Below, in pieces: positions 6,747 to 13,068 of a stretch of DNA of 14,318 nt. The notes below the pieces were generated by a model. That model searched no databases. It was given only the letters and a program-made list of their open reading frames with translations, and was not told the DNA's origin. Positions within the stretch are counted from its first letter, which is position 1, and each line of letters starts with the position of its first letter. The DNA comes from Gammaproteobacteria bacterium (GTDB lineage: Bacteria > Pseudomonadota > Gammaproteobacteria > Acidiferrobacterales > SZUA-150): the NCBI GenBank assembly GCA_029880755.1, contig JAOUNW010000045.1, forward strand, positions 1 to 14,318. Direction: 5' to 3'. The translations under genes and the position numbers were made by a program.

Positions 6747-7457
6747 ATGAAAGCAATTAACATGAGAAAGGCAGTGAGTGGTGCTGTGATGGTATTGGCG
6801 GGTGTGGCTTCCCTTCCGGTAATGGCGGACTTCACAGGCAATGTCGGCGCCACCAGTAATTATGTCTGGCGTGGCACCACCCAGACCGCCAACCAGGCAG
6901 CAGTATCTGGCGGTTTAGACTATGCCCACGAGGTTGGTATTTATGCCGGTGCTTGGGCTTCTAACACAGTGTTTGGTGACAAGCTTGCTGATCCTGCCGA
7001 TCCGACATCGGTCATTCCTTCGCAGGAGCTGGATTACTACGCTGGTTTTTCCAAGGAATTTGGTGATTTCGGTGTTGATGCAGGCGCTATCAAATATGCC
7101 TACCCTCAGGCGGATGCTCTTGACTGGGTAGAAGTGTATCTGGGTTTTAGTTTTAAGAATTTCAGCGTCAAAGTGAACTCCTCCAGCGATGTGTTTGCCA
7201 CCGACACAGATGGCATGTATGTCGAGGCTGCTGCTGACTTCGAAATGCCTGGCGGATCAACGTTAGGTGTCCATGTAGGTAGCTACAAATTCGATGCCGC
7301 ACCTGCGCTGGATTACAAGGACTACAGCATCAGCTTGTCCAAGGATGAGTTTACTTTTGCCGTGAGTGATACCGATGCAGAGGATGTTGACTGGCCATAT
7401 GATGCAGATATGAAGGTTACGATCAGCTGGGCAAAGGAATTTGATTTGCTGAAATAG
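6747..7457 (+). CDS. TorF family putative outer-membrane porin (second copy, nitrogen-regulated)
   Basis: The 236-aa product has a signal peptide (MKAINMRKAVSGAVMVLAG..., cut after PVMA, residue 27) followed by the family signature GATSNYVWRGTTQTANQAAVSGG. Amphipathic strands run to the end, EFDLLK, where related proteins as I recall them stop at about FDL. An in-frame ATG at 6726 adds seven residues, but AGGAG at 6734-6738 sits 8 bases before the ATG at 6747, which also gives the better signal peptide. It is the first gene of the unit under the NtrC/sigma-54 elements and is followed 38 bp later by glnK. An outer-membrane role in uptake during nitrogen limitation is inferred from this context; what passes through is unknown. 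Confidence 0.85.
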   Translation: MKAINMRKAVSGAVMVLAGVASLPVMADFTGNVGATSNYVWRGTTQTANQAAVSGGLDYAHEVGIYAGAWASNTVFGDKLADPADPTSVIPSQELDYYAGFSKEFGDFGVDAGAIKYAYPQADALDWVEVYLGFSFKNFSVKVNSSSDVFATDTDGMYVEAAADFEMPGGSTLGVHVGSYKFDAAPALDYKDYSISLSKDEFTFAVSDTDAEDVDWPYDADMKVTISWAKEFDLLK

Positions 7458-7495
7458 TCAATTATTGAATTTCCAATTTTTAAGGAGACACGCAG

Positions 7496-7834
7496 ATGAA
7501 ACTAGTCACTGCAATTATCAAGCCCTTCAAGCTGGATGATGTGCGGGACGCCCTGTCCGAAGTTGGGGTTCAGGGTATCACCGTCACTGAAGTCAAAGGC
7601 TTTGGGCGTCAAAAGGGCCATACCGAGCTATACCGTGGCGCAGAGTATGTCGTGGATTTTTTGCCTAAGGTGAAGCTGGAAATTGCCATTGATTCATCGC
7701 TGCTTGATCAGGTTATCGAGGCCATTGTCAAGGCAGCCAGGACTGACAAGATCGGCGACGGCAAGATATTCGTATCCGATATTGAACAGGTTGTGCGTAT
7801 CCGTACCGGTGAAACCGGTAAAGATGCACTGTAA
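7496..7834 (+). CDS. glnK: Nitrogen regulatory protein P-II (GlnK)
   Basis: The 112-aa product is a full-length P-II protein. Visible are the N-terminal KLVTAIIKPFKLDDVRDAL, the signature TEVKGFGRQKGHTELYRGAEY with Tyr51 (the uridylylated T-loop residue), the B-loop AARTDKIGDGKIFV, and the C-terminal VRIRTGE. P-II trimers bind ATP/ADP and 2-oxoglutarate, signal nitrogen status to GlnE/NtrB and block AmtB. The name glnK rather than glnB rests on its position directly before amtB. AGGAGA (7483-7488) precedes the ATG by 7 bases. Confidence 0.96.
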   Translation: MKLVTAIIKPFKLDDVRDALSEVGVQGITVTEVKGFGRQKGHTELYRGAEYVVDFLPKVKLEIAIDSSLLDQVIEAIVKAARTDKIGDGKIFVSDIEQVVRIRTGETGKDAL

Positions 7835-7850
7835 CCACGAGGACATGATC

Positions 7851-9167
7851 ATGATGAATATAAAATTGTTGAAAAACCTGGTGGGTCCCGCCCTGTTTGG
7901 GTTGCTCTTTTTCCCGGGCCTGGTCCTGGCGGAGGAAGCGCCAACACTGAGCAGTGGCGATACTGCCTGGATGCTAACAGCAACTGCACTGGTTCTGTTT
8001 ATGACCATTCCCGGTCTGTCACTGTTTTATGCCGGTATGGTGCGCTCCAAAAACGTGTTGTCGGTAATGATGCAATGTTTTGCTATTACCTCACTCATGT
8101 CGATTCTATGGGTAATCTATGGTTACAGCATGGCGTTTACGGATGGTGGGTCTCTGCAAAAGTTTGTTGGTGGTTTTGACAAACTGTTTCTCAGTGGCGT
8201 GACCGTTGATAGTTTGAGCGGCACCATTCCGGAAACGGTGTTTATGACCTTCCAGTTGACCTTTGCTGTTATTACACCGGCATTGATAGTCGGCGCCTTT
8301 GCAGAACGCATGAAGTTTTCCGCCATGCTCTGGTTTATGGGTATCTGGGTCACAGTGGTTTATGTGCCAATCACGCACTGGGTCTGGGGCGGCGGCTTCC
8401 TGGCCGACAAGAGTATCCTCGATTTTGCCGGTGGCACTGTCGTGCACATCAATGCCGGTATCGCCGGTTTGGTGGCAGCGCTGGTATTAGGCAAACGCAA
8501 GGGTTATCCCAAGACTGCCATGCCGCCACACAACCTGGGCCTGACGCTCATGGGTGCCTCCATGCTGTGGGTCGGTTGGTTCGGCTTTAACGCTGGCAGT
8601 GAGCTGGCTGCCGATGGCACAGCTGGCATGGCAATGGCTGTTACCCAGATCGCAACTGCGACTGCCGCTCTGGCATGGATGTTCAGTGAATGGCTGTCAC
8701 ACGGTAAACCCAGTGTATTGGGTATTGCCTCCGGCGCTGTTGCCGGTCTGGTGGCGATCACACCCGCTTCCGGTACTGCCGGTCCGATGGGCGCATTAGC
8801 TATCGGTGCTGCCGCTGGCTTGGGCTGTTTCTTTGCCTCAACAACGATCAAGCGTGCCTTGGGTTATGACGACTCCCTGGACGTATTTGGTGTGCATGCG
8901 GTTGGCGGCATTATCGGCGCGATTCTAACTGGTGTATTTGCTGCCACCAGTCTTGGCGGAGCTGGACTGGGTGACGGTATCAACAGTATCGGTGAACAGG
9001 TGGGCGTGCAAGTCTACGGCGTTGCTGCCACAGTTCTTTACACGGCAATTGTCAGTTTCGTTATTCTAAAGGTGATTGATCTTGTTATTGGCTTGCGTGT
9101 GACAGGCGAACAGGAAACCGAAGGATTGGATCTGGCTCTGCACGATGAGAGAGGCTACAACCTGTAA
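7851..9167 (+). CDS. amtB: Ammonium transporter AmtB
   Basis: The 438-aa product is an Amt-family inner-membrane channel for ammonium, with an N-terminal signal-like segment (cut near A27) and eleven expected membrane helices. Conserved features: IPGLSLFYAGMVRSKNVLS in the first helices; the Phe gate at F138; VWGGG; D191 and H199 in DFAGGTVVHINAGIAGLV; WFGFNAGS; and H349 in DVFGVHAVGG. H199 and H349 correspond to the pore twin-histidines (H168/H318 of E. coli). The C-terminal tail GLRVTGEQETEGLDLALHDERGYNL is the cytosolic P-II interaction tail. ATGs at 7845, 7851 and 7854 are all in frame; GAGGA (7839-7843) is best spaced (7 bases) from 7851. The start is 16 bases after the glnK stop. Confidence 0.96.
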   Translation: MMNIKLLKNLVGPALFGLLFFPGLVLAEEAPTLSSGDTAWMLTATALVLFMTIPGLSLFYAGMVRSKNVLSVMMQCFAITSLMSILWVIYGYSMAFTDGGSLQKFVGGFDKLFLSGVTVDSLSGTIPETVFMTFQLTFAVITPALIVGAFAERMKFSAMLWFMGIWVTVVYVPITHWVWGGGFLADKSILDFAGGTVVHINAGIAGLVAALVLGKRKGYPKTAMPPHNLGLTLMGASMLWVGWFGFNAGSELAADGTAGMAMAVTQIATATAALAWMFSEWLSHGKPSVLGIASGAVAGLVAITPASGTAGPMGALAIGAAAGLGCFFASTTIKRALGYDDSLDVFGVHAVGGIIGAILTGVFAATSLGGAGLGDGINSIGEQVGVQVYGVAATVLYTAIVSFVILKVIDLVIGLRVTGEQETEGLDLALHDERGYNL

Positions 9168-9198
9168 GAGCTTAACATTTCTTGAGGAAGTAACGGAC

Positions 9199-9223
9199 AG
9201 ACGGGCAAGGACGCCCGTCTTTT
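9199..9223 (+). terminator. Intrinsic terminator after amtB
   Basis: AGACGGGC (9199-9206) pairs with GCCCGTCT (9213-9220) around a 6-base loop and runs into TTTT. It is a strong 8-bp GC-rich stem placed 31 bases after the amtB stop and ahead of the convergent CDGSH gene. Confidence 0.85.
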
Positions 9224-9250
9224 CATTTATGTCGATAGGTTGTTGCTTGC

Positions 9251-9481
9251 CTATTTGTTATGGCTGCCGTCACAAAAAGGCGGGCTGCTGGTTTTTTTGC
9301 AGAGACACAGAGCAACCGTTTGTTTTTCAGTAAGCACTAGCCTCTCTGGGGTAAATTCGGTGCTGGTGTGAGAACCATCACAAAAGGGTTGTTTCTTGGA
9401 CTTGCCGCATTTGCACCACCAATAAGTGCCCGGATCCAGATCCAAAACAATGGGAGAGATGGTTGGGCTATTGCCTGTCAT
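9251..9481 (-). CDS. Tandem-CDGSH iron-sulfur protein
   Basis: The 76-aa product has two CDGSH motifs: C23-K-C25...P-F-C34-D-G-S-H38 and C59-L-C61...P-F-C70-D-G-S-H74. Each fits C-x-C-x2-(S/T)-x3-P-x-C-D-G-(S/A/T)-H and should hold one 2Fe-2S cluster with 3-Cys/1-His ligation. The arrangement resembles the soluble bacterial and archaeal mitoNEET-like family with two clusters in one chain. There is no signal peptide or membrane segment, so it is cytosolic. The ribosome site AGGA lies 6 bases before the ATG. The physiological partner is unknown; electron transfer or iron-sulfur storage and transfer are the usual proposals. Neighbouring genes do not clarify its role. Confidence 0.88.
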   Translation of the reverse strand: MTGNSPTISPIVLDLDPGTYWWCKCGKSKKQPFCDGSHTSTEFTPERLVLTEKQTVALCLCKKTSSPPFCDGSHNK

Positions 9482-9511
9482 GATAGATCCTCAGTCGTTA
9501 TCGATTAGTAA

Positions 9512-9540
9512 AAAATAGAGGCTGGGCAGTGCTAATGCAA
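9512..9540 (-). promoter_or_regulatory. Likely promoter of the CDGSH gene
   Basis: On the minus strand TTGCAT (9535-9540) and TATTTT (9512-9517) are separated by 17 bases, 31 bases upstream of the ATG. This is a fair sigma-70 match, so the gene may not depend on read-through from speE. Confidence 0.45.
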
Positions 9541-9583
9541 ACCCGGGGTTACTGAGGCTATTTCCTGTTGATGGGTAGGTCGT

Positions 9584-10444
9584 TTAGTGGTTTTTATCAA
9601 GCGCATTACGCAGGAATTCAGGTTGCGCCAGCGCTCCCTGGTGAATATCGGCATTATAGTAGCGCGTGGCGAAGCGTTTGCCGGCCGCGTCTTGTGCCCT
9701 GAAATCAGAGAGCGAACCTTGTTTGCATCCCATGGTGGCGCTCCACCAGCCGGAAGGATAGCTGCATTGAGCAAACTGAAGGGTGGCGGTATCGACAAAC
9801 CCGGCATCGTGCAAAGATTTGTGCATCTTGGTAATAATATGCGCGTGAATCAGCGGTGATTCACTTTGGGCGACGATTACACCCTGAGGCCCCAGCGCCT
9901 GCAGGCAATTGTGATAAAACTCTGAGGTAAACAATCCCTCGGCCGGTCCCACGGGATCAGTTGAGTCGATAATGATCACGTCATATGTTTCCGGAGCACA
10001 CTCCTCTATCCATTTGATACCATCGGTGAAATGTAAATGAGCCCTGGGGTCGTTATTGGATTTACACAGATCGGGGAAAAATCTTTCGGACACACGGGTG
10101 ACGCGCTCGTCCAGCTCTACCTGGTCCGCGTGTGTCACTGATGAATGTTTGAGCACCTCAAGCAGGCTGCCGCAGTCTCCGCCGCCAATGATCAAGACCT
10201 TTTTCGGGTCCGGGTGACTGAATAATGCGGGATGGGCCATCATTTCATGATAAATAAAATTGTCTCGATCCGTGAGCATGACAAGGCCATCCAAAGTCAT
10301 GAGATTGCCAAAGGTTTCGGTCTGGTAGATTTCCAGCAGTTGATAGGGCGTCTGTTCCTCATGAATCTTGTTGACGATCTTGAGGGACAAGGCGCAGCCG
10401 GCGCCCGCAGCTTCTTCGGTAAACCAATTTTTGTCCAATGACAT
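9584..10444 (-). CDS. speE: Spermidine synthase (polyamine aminopropyltransferase)
   Basis: The 286-aa product transfers an aminopropyl group from decarboxylated S-adenosylmethionine to putrescine, giving spermidine. It shows an N-terminal beta-domain with TETFGNLMTLDG and NFIYHEMMAHPAL (62-74), and then a Rossmann fold with VLIIGGGDCG (83-92), E110 in VELD, D141-G142, and the gate loop IIIDSTDPVGPAEGLF (157 onward). D160 and D163 are the family's catalytic and putrescine-contacting Asp residues. FAQCSYPSGWWSATMGCK near the C-terminus also fits. GGGDCG stands where many homologues have GGGDGG. An ATG at 10450 lies only 2 bases from GGAG (10453-10456); the ATG at 10444 is 8 bases away and is preferred. 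No speD (AdoMet decarboxylase) is in the window. Confidence 0.94.
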   Translation of the reverse strand: MSLDKNWFTEEAAGAGCALSLKIVNKIHEEQTPYQLLEIYQTETFGNLMTLDGLVMLTDRDNFIYHEMMAHPALFSHPDPKKVLIIGGGDCGSLLEVLKHSSVTHADQVELDERVTRVSERFFPDLCKSNNDPRAHLHFTDGIKWIEECAPETYDVIIIDSTDPVGPAEGLFTSEFYHNCLQALGPQGVIVAQSESPLIHAHIITKMHKSLHDAGFVDTATLQFAQCSYPSGWWSATMGCKQGSLSDFRAQDAAGKRFATRYYNADIHQGALAQPEFLRNALDKNH

Positions 10445-10483
10445 GTACATCGCTCCGGATTCTGGATTACATTCAGACCGCGG

Positions 10484-10513
10484 ATATTAGCGGAGGAAGG
10501 ATACCGGTGACAA
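10484..10513 (-). promoter_or_regulatory. Likely speE promoter
   Basis: On the minus strand TTGTCA (10508-10513) and TAATAT (10484-10489) are 18 bases apart, about 40 bases upstream of the speE start. Both boxes fall within the leader region of the divergent speA gene, so the two genes may be regulated together. Confidence 0.55.
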
Positions 10514-10590
10514 ACCGGGATTTTCCTGTTTTCATTGGCAGCCAACATAAGCAGAAAAGGCCGAACGGGTATGACACACTGGACTATTGA
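10507..10590 (+). CDS. Possible 27-codon leader ORF overlapping the start of speA
   Basis: GTG at 10507 follows a very strong GGAGGAAGG (10492-10500) by 6-10 bases and opens a 27-codon frame (VTNRDFPVFIGSQHKQ...) ending with TGA at 10588-10590. It overlaps the first 20 bases of speA in another frame. The Shine-Dalgarno is the strongest in the divergent region and is not placed to serve speA itself (70 bases away). Translation could couple or compete with speA initiation. There is no homology evidence, and the purine run may be coincidental. Confidence 0.3.
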   Translation: MTNRDFPVFIGSQHKQKRPNGYDTLDY

Positions 10591-12460
10591 GCGCACACGG
10601 GAAACCTACAATCTGGGTCAGTGGGGTGGCGGCTATTTTGATGTGGATGAGGCTGGACATTTGCTGGTTCGTCCTGACCCGGAGGCGGCGAAGGCAAGTA
10701 TCGATTTGCACGCTTTATCCACGCGGATTCACGAACAAGGCCTGTCGTTGCCGGTATTGGTGCGGTTTACAGGAATTCTACGGCACAGGGTTGAAACGCT
10801 GCGCAGGGTATTTGCATCGGCCATTAACGAGTATGGCTTTGAAGGTGCCTATACACCTGTTTATCCCATTAAGGTGAATCAGCAGCGCAGCGTAGTGGAA
10901 GCTATTATTGGCGACGGTTTTGCCAATGTGGGCATGGAGGCTGGCAGCAAACCAGAGCTTCTGGCTGTGCTGGCGTTGGCCAGCCAGGACAGAGGCGTAA
11001 TTGTCTGTAACGGTTACAAAGACCGGGAATATATCCGCCTTGCCCTGATTGGTACGGCCCTGGGCCACCAGGTTTATATTGTGGTGGAAAAACTGTCCGA
11101 GCTGGAACTGGTTATTGAAGAGTCCCGTAAGATGGCTATCACGCCTCTGGTCGGAGTACGCATGCGCCTGGCGTCCATCGGGGCCGGCAAGTGGCAGAAT
11201 ACCGGCGGCGAAAAATCCAAATTTGGTTTGTCATCGGCGCAGGTATTGGCAGTGGTGGAACGACTCCGATCCGAGCAATTACTGGGCTCGCTGGGTATGA
11301 TGCATTTTCATATGGGTTCGCAGATTGCCAACATCCGCCACATTCAGCTGGGAATGCGCGAGGCAGGCCGCTACTACAGTGAGCTCATTGGTCTCGGTGC
11401 CCCCGTTCGTTATGTTAATGTGGGCGGTGGATTGGGAGTGGATTATGAAGGCACTCGCTCACGGAATTTTTTCTCGGCTAACTACAGCGTTCAGGAGTAC
11501 GCCAATAACATTGTTCACGCCCTTTCCGATATCTGCAAGGAAAACGGCTTACCCCATCCACACATTGTTACGGAGGCTGGCCGTGCTATGACGGCACATC
11601 ATGCGGTGTTGGTAACTAACGTTGTCGAGGTAGAGCAGATACCCGGATTTAGCGATGTGCCTCCTGCAGGCGCTGAGGAATGTGGTTTGGTGCAGGATAT
11701 GTGGCAGGCGTTGTCGCAGATCAATCAACGTAGCGCCATTGAAACCTATCACGATGCCGTGAATTGGATGTCAGAGGCGCAAGACATGTTCGGTCACGGA
11801 ATTATGAATCTGTCCGAGCGGGCGCGGGCGGAACAACTCTATTTCGCTATTTGCCATAAGGTTCGGGATACGTTGAGTTATGAAACCCGCGCCCACCGCG
11901 AGGTGATCGATGAGCTCAATGAAAAATTGGCCGATAAATACTTTTGTAACTTCTCATTATTTCAGTCGTTGCCCGATGCCTGGGCTATTGGCCAGATTTT
12001 TCCCATCGTCCCTTTGGGTGGGTTAACCGAGGCACCGACACAACGGGGTGTGCTGGTAGATATCACCTGCGATTCTGACGGCCGCATTAATCATTATGTG
12101 GATTCCCATGGCGCCGAAACTAGTTTGCCGCTACACAAGATTAAGAGGGATGAGCCCTATTTGTTGGGAATATTTCTGGTGGGTGCTTATCAGGAAATTC
12201 TGGGCGATATGCATAACCTGTTTGGTGACACCGATTCCATAAATGTTGAGATAAAGGACGGCAAATTGGTGCTGGATCAGGCGCAACGGGGAGACGACGT
12301 TGCGTCGGTGTTGCGTTACGTCCATTTTAATCCTGAAGATTTGCTGGCGTCCTATCGTAAAAAGATTACCGGAACCCAGTCCTTGTCAGACCAGGAGCGT
12401 GAAAAATTTCTTCAGGAACTTGCCGATGGTATGGAGGGGTATACCTATCTCGAAGACTAG
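10571..12460 (+). CDS. speA: Biosynthetic arginine decarboxylase
   Basis: The 629-aa product is a PLP enzyme of the fold-type III (alanine racemase-like) group that converts arginine to agmatine, the first step of the agmatine route to putrescine. The PLP lysine is K101 in YPIKVNQ. Other family landmarks are GMEAGSKPELLAVLA, VGVRMRLASIGAGKW, GMMHFHMGSQI, YVNVGGGLGVDYEGT, VTEAGRAMTAHH, FSLFQSLPDAWAI and VDITCDSDGRINHYVD. The length fits the biosynthetic SpeA class (E. coli about 658), and there is no signal peptide. A TTG at 10535 would add 12 residues unlike the family. The ATG at 10571 gives the usual short start (MTHWTIERTRE), with AAAAGG 10 bases before it. It is divergent from speE and ends on a CTAG shared with the convergent SPOR gene. 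Confidence 0.96.
   Translation: MTHWTIERTRETYNLGQWGGGYFDVDEAGHLLVRPDPEAAKASIDLHALSTRIHEQGLSLPVLVRFTGILRHRVETLRRVFASAINEYGFEGAYTPVYPIKVNQQRSVVEAIIGDGFANVGMEAGSKPELLAVLALASQDRGVIVCNGYKDREYIRLALIGTALGHQVYIVVEKLSELELVIEESRKMAITPLVGVRMRLASIGAGKWQNTGGEKSKFGLSSAQVLAVVERLRSEQLLGSLGMMHFHMGSQIANIRHIQLGMREAGRYYSELIGLGAPVRYVNVGGGLGVDYEGTRSRNFFSANYSVQEYANNIVHALSDICKENGLPHPHIVTEAGRAMTAHHAVLVTNVVEVEQIPGFSDVPPAGAEECGLVQDMWQALSQINQRSAIETYHDAVNWMSEAQDMFGHGIMNLSERARAEQLYFAICHKVRDTLSYETRAHREVIDELNEKLADKYFCNFSLFQSLPDAWAIGQIFPIVPLGGLTEAPTQRGVLVDITCDSDGRINHYVDSHGAETSLPLHKIKRDEPYLLGIFLVGAYQEILGDMHNLFGDTDSINVEIKDGKLVLDQAQRGDDVASVLRYVHFNPEDLLASYRKKITGTQSLSDQEREKFLQELADGMEGYTYLED
12457..12460. other. Convergent stop codons sharing CTAG
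   Basis: The palindrome CTAG holds the TAG of speA (12458-12460) on the plus strand and the TAG of the SPOR gene (12457-12459 read on the minus strand). No intergenic space remains for a terminator, so the 3' ends of the two transcripts probably overlap. Confidence 0.9.
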
Positions 12461-13062
12461 GTGTCAGACTGTTTGACGCTTAGGCGTAGTGCCGGGATGC
12501 CCAGTTGTTTCAGGCGCTTGCTCGTAGCATCCAGTTCCTTCAGATTTTTATAGGGCCCCAGGCGTACGCGATGAAAGTCTCCCTTGTTATCGATAGAAAT
12601 TTTCTGGATGTGGGCTACCAGCCCGTTTAAAGCCAGCTTTGCCTTTAACCGGTCTGCATCTTCGAAGCTCCCGAACGATCCAGCCTGAAGGATGTAGTGA
12701 ACGTCTTGTTCGGTATTGATGCGGGATGCTGGTTCCGCGCCCAGGTCCGGCAGCACGGTTTCCACCTCAGGCAGAATGGTATAAAAGTCGTATTTTGCCA
12801 CCTGGGGTTGGGTGTTATTTGGCTGTGTTGCCGATTCCTTTCCAGAGGTGCCGCTCGAATTTTTATTCTGTGTTACCAGATTACGTAAACCGCTATCAGG
12901 CTGGCTGGCGCGAATTACAATGAGCTGAACCAGTCCCGCTACTACCAGGCCGGCCACAAGCCCGGCTGATAGCAACGCCCATTGAGGAAAAGGCTTGCTT
13001 TGACCTCGGCGTGTCGCCGATTTGCGCCGCGCCTTTTTTTTGCCGTGTCGCTTGATGGCCAT
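12457..13062 (-). CDS. FtsN-like SPOR domain protein
   Basis: The 201-aa product is a bitopic inner-membrane protein. It has a very basic cytosolic N-terminus (residues 1-23, KRHGKKKARRKSATRR), one membrane helix (about 28-50), a linker with YDFYTILPEVE (91-101), then a SPOR domain (122-197, HYILQAGSFGSFEDADRLKAKL). SPOR domains bind denuded glycan at the division site. The YDFYTILPE motif and position next to argS match the FtsN-type protein of pseudomonads. It is shorter than E. coli FtsN (319 aa), and I cannot tell whether it is the essential FtsN. It starts 6 bp after the argS stop, probably one operon, with no strong ribosome site of its own. Its TAG overlaps the speA stop on the other strand. 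Confidence 0.85.
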   Translation of the reverse strand: MAIKRHGKKKARRKSATRRGQSKPFPQWALLSAGLVAGLVVAGLVQLIVIRASQPDSGLRNLVTQNKNSSGTSGKESATQPNNTQPQVAKYDFYTILPEVETVLPDLGAEPASRINTEQDVHYILQAGSFGSFEDADRLKAKLALNGLVAHIQKISIDNKGDFHRVRLGPYKNLKELDATSKRLKQLGIPALRLSVKQSDT

Positions 13063-13068
13063 TATGAA

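Noticed and set aside
7683..7850. Extended N-terminus of AmtB from ATG 7683
   Set aside because: It lies inside glnK in another frame; GAGGA and the signal-like segment place the start at 7851.
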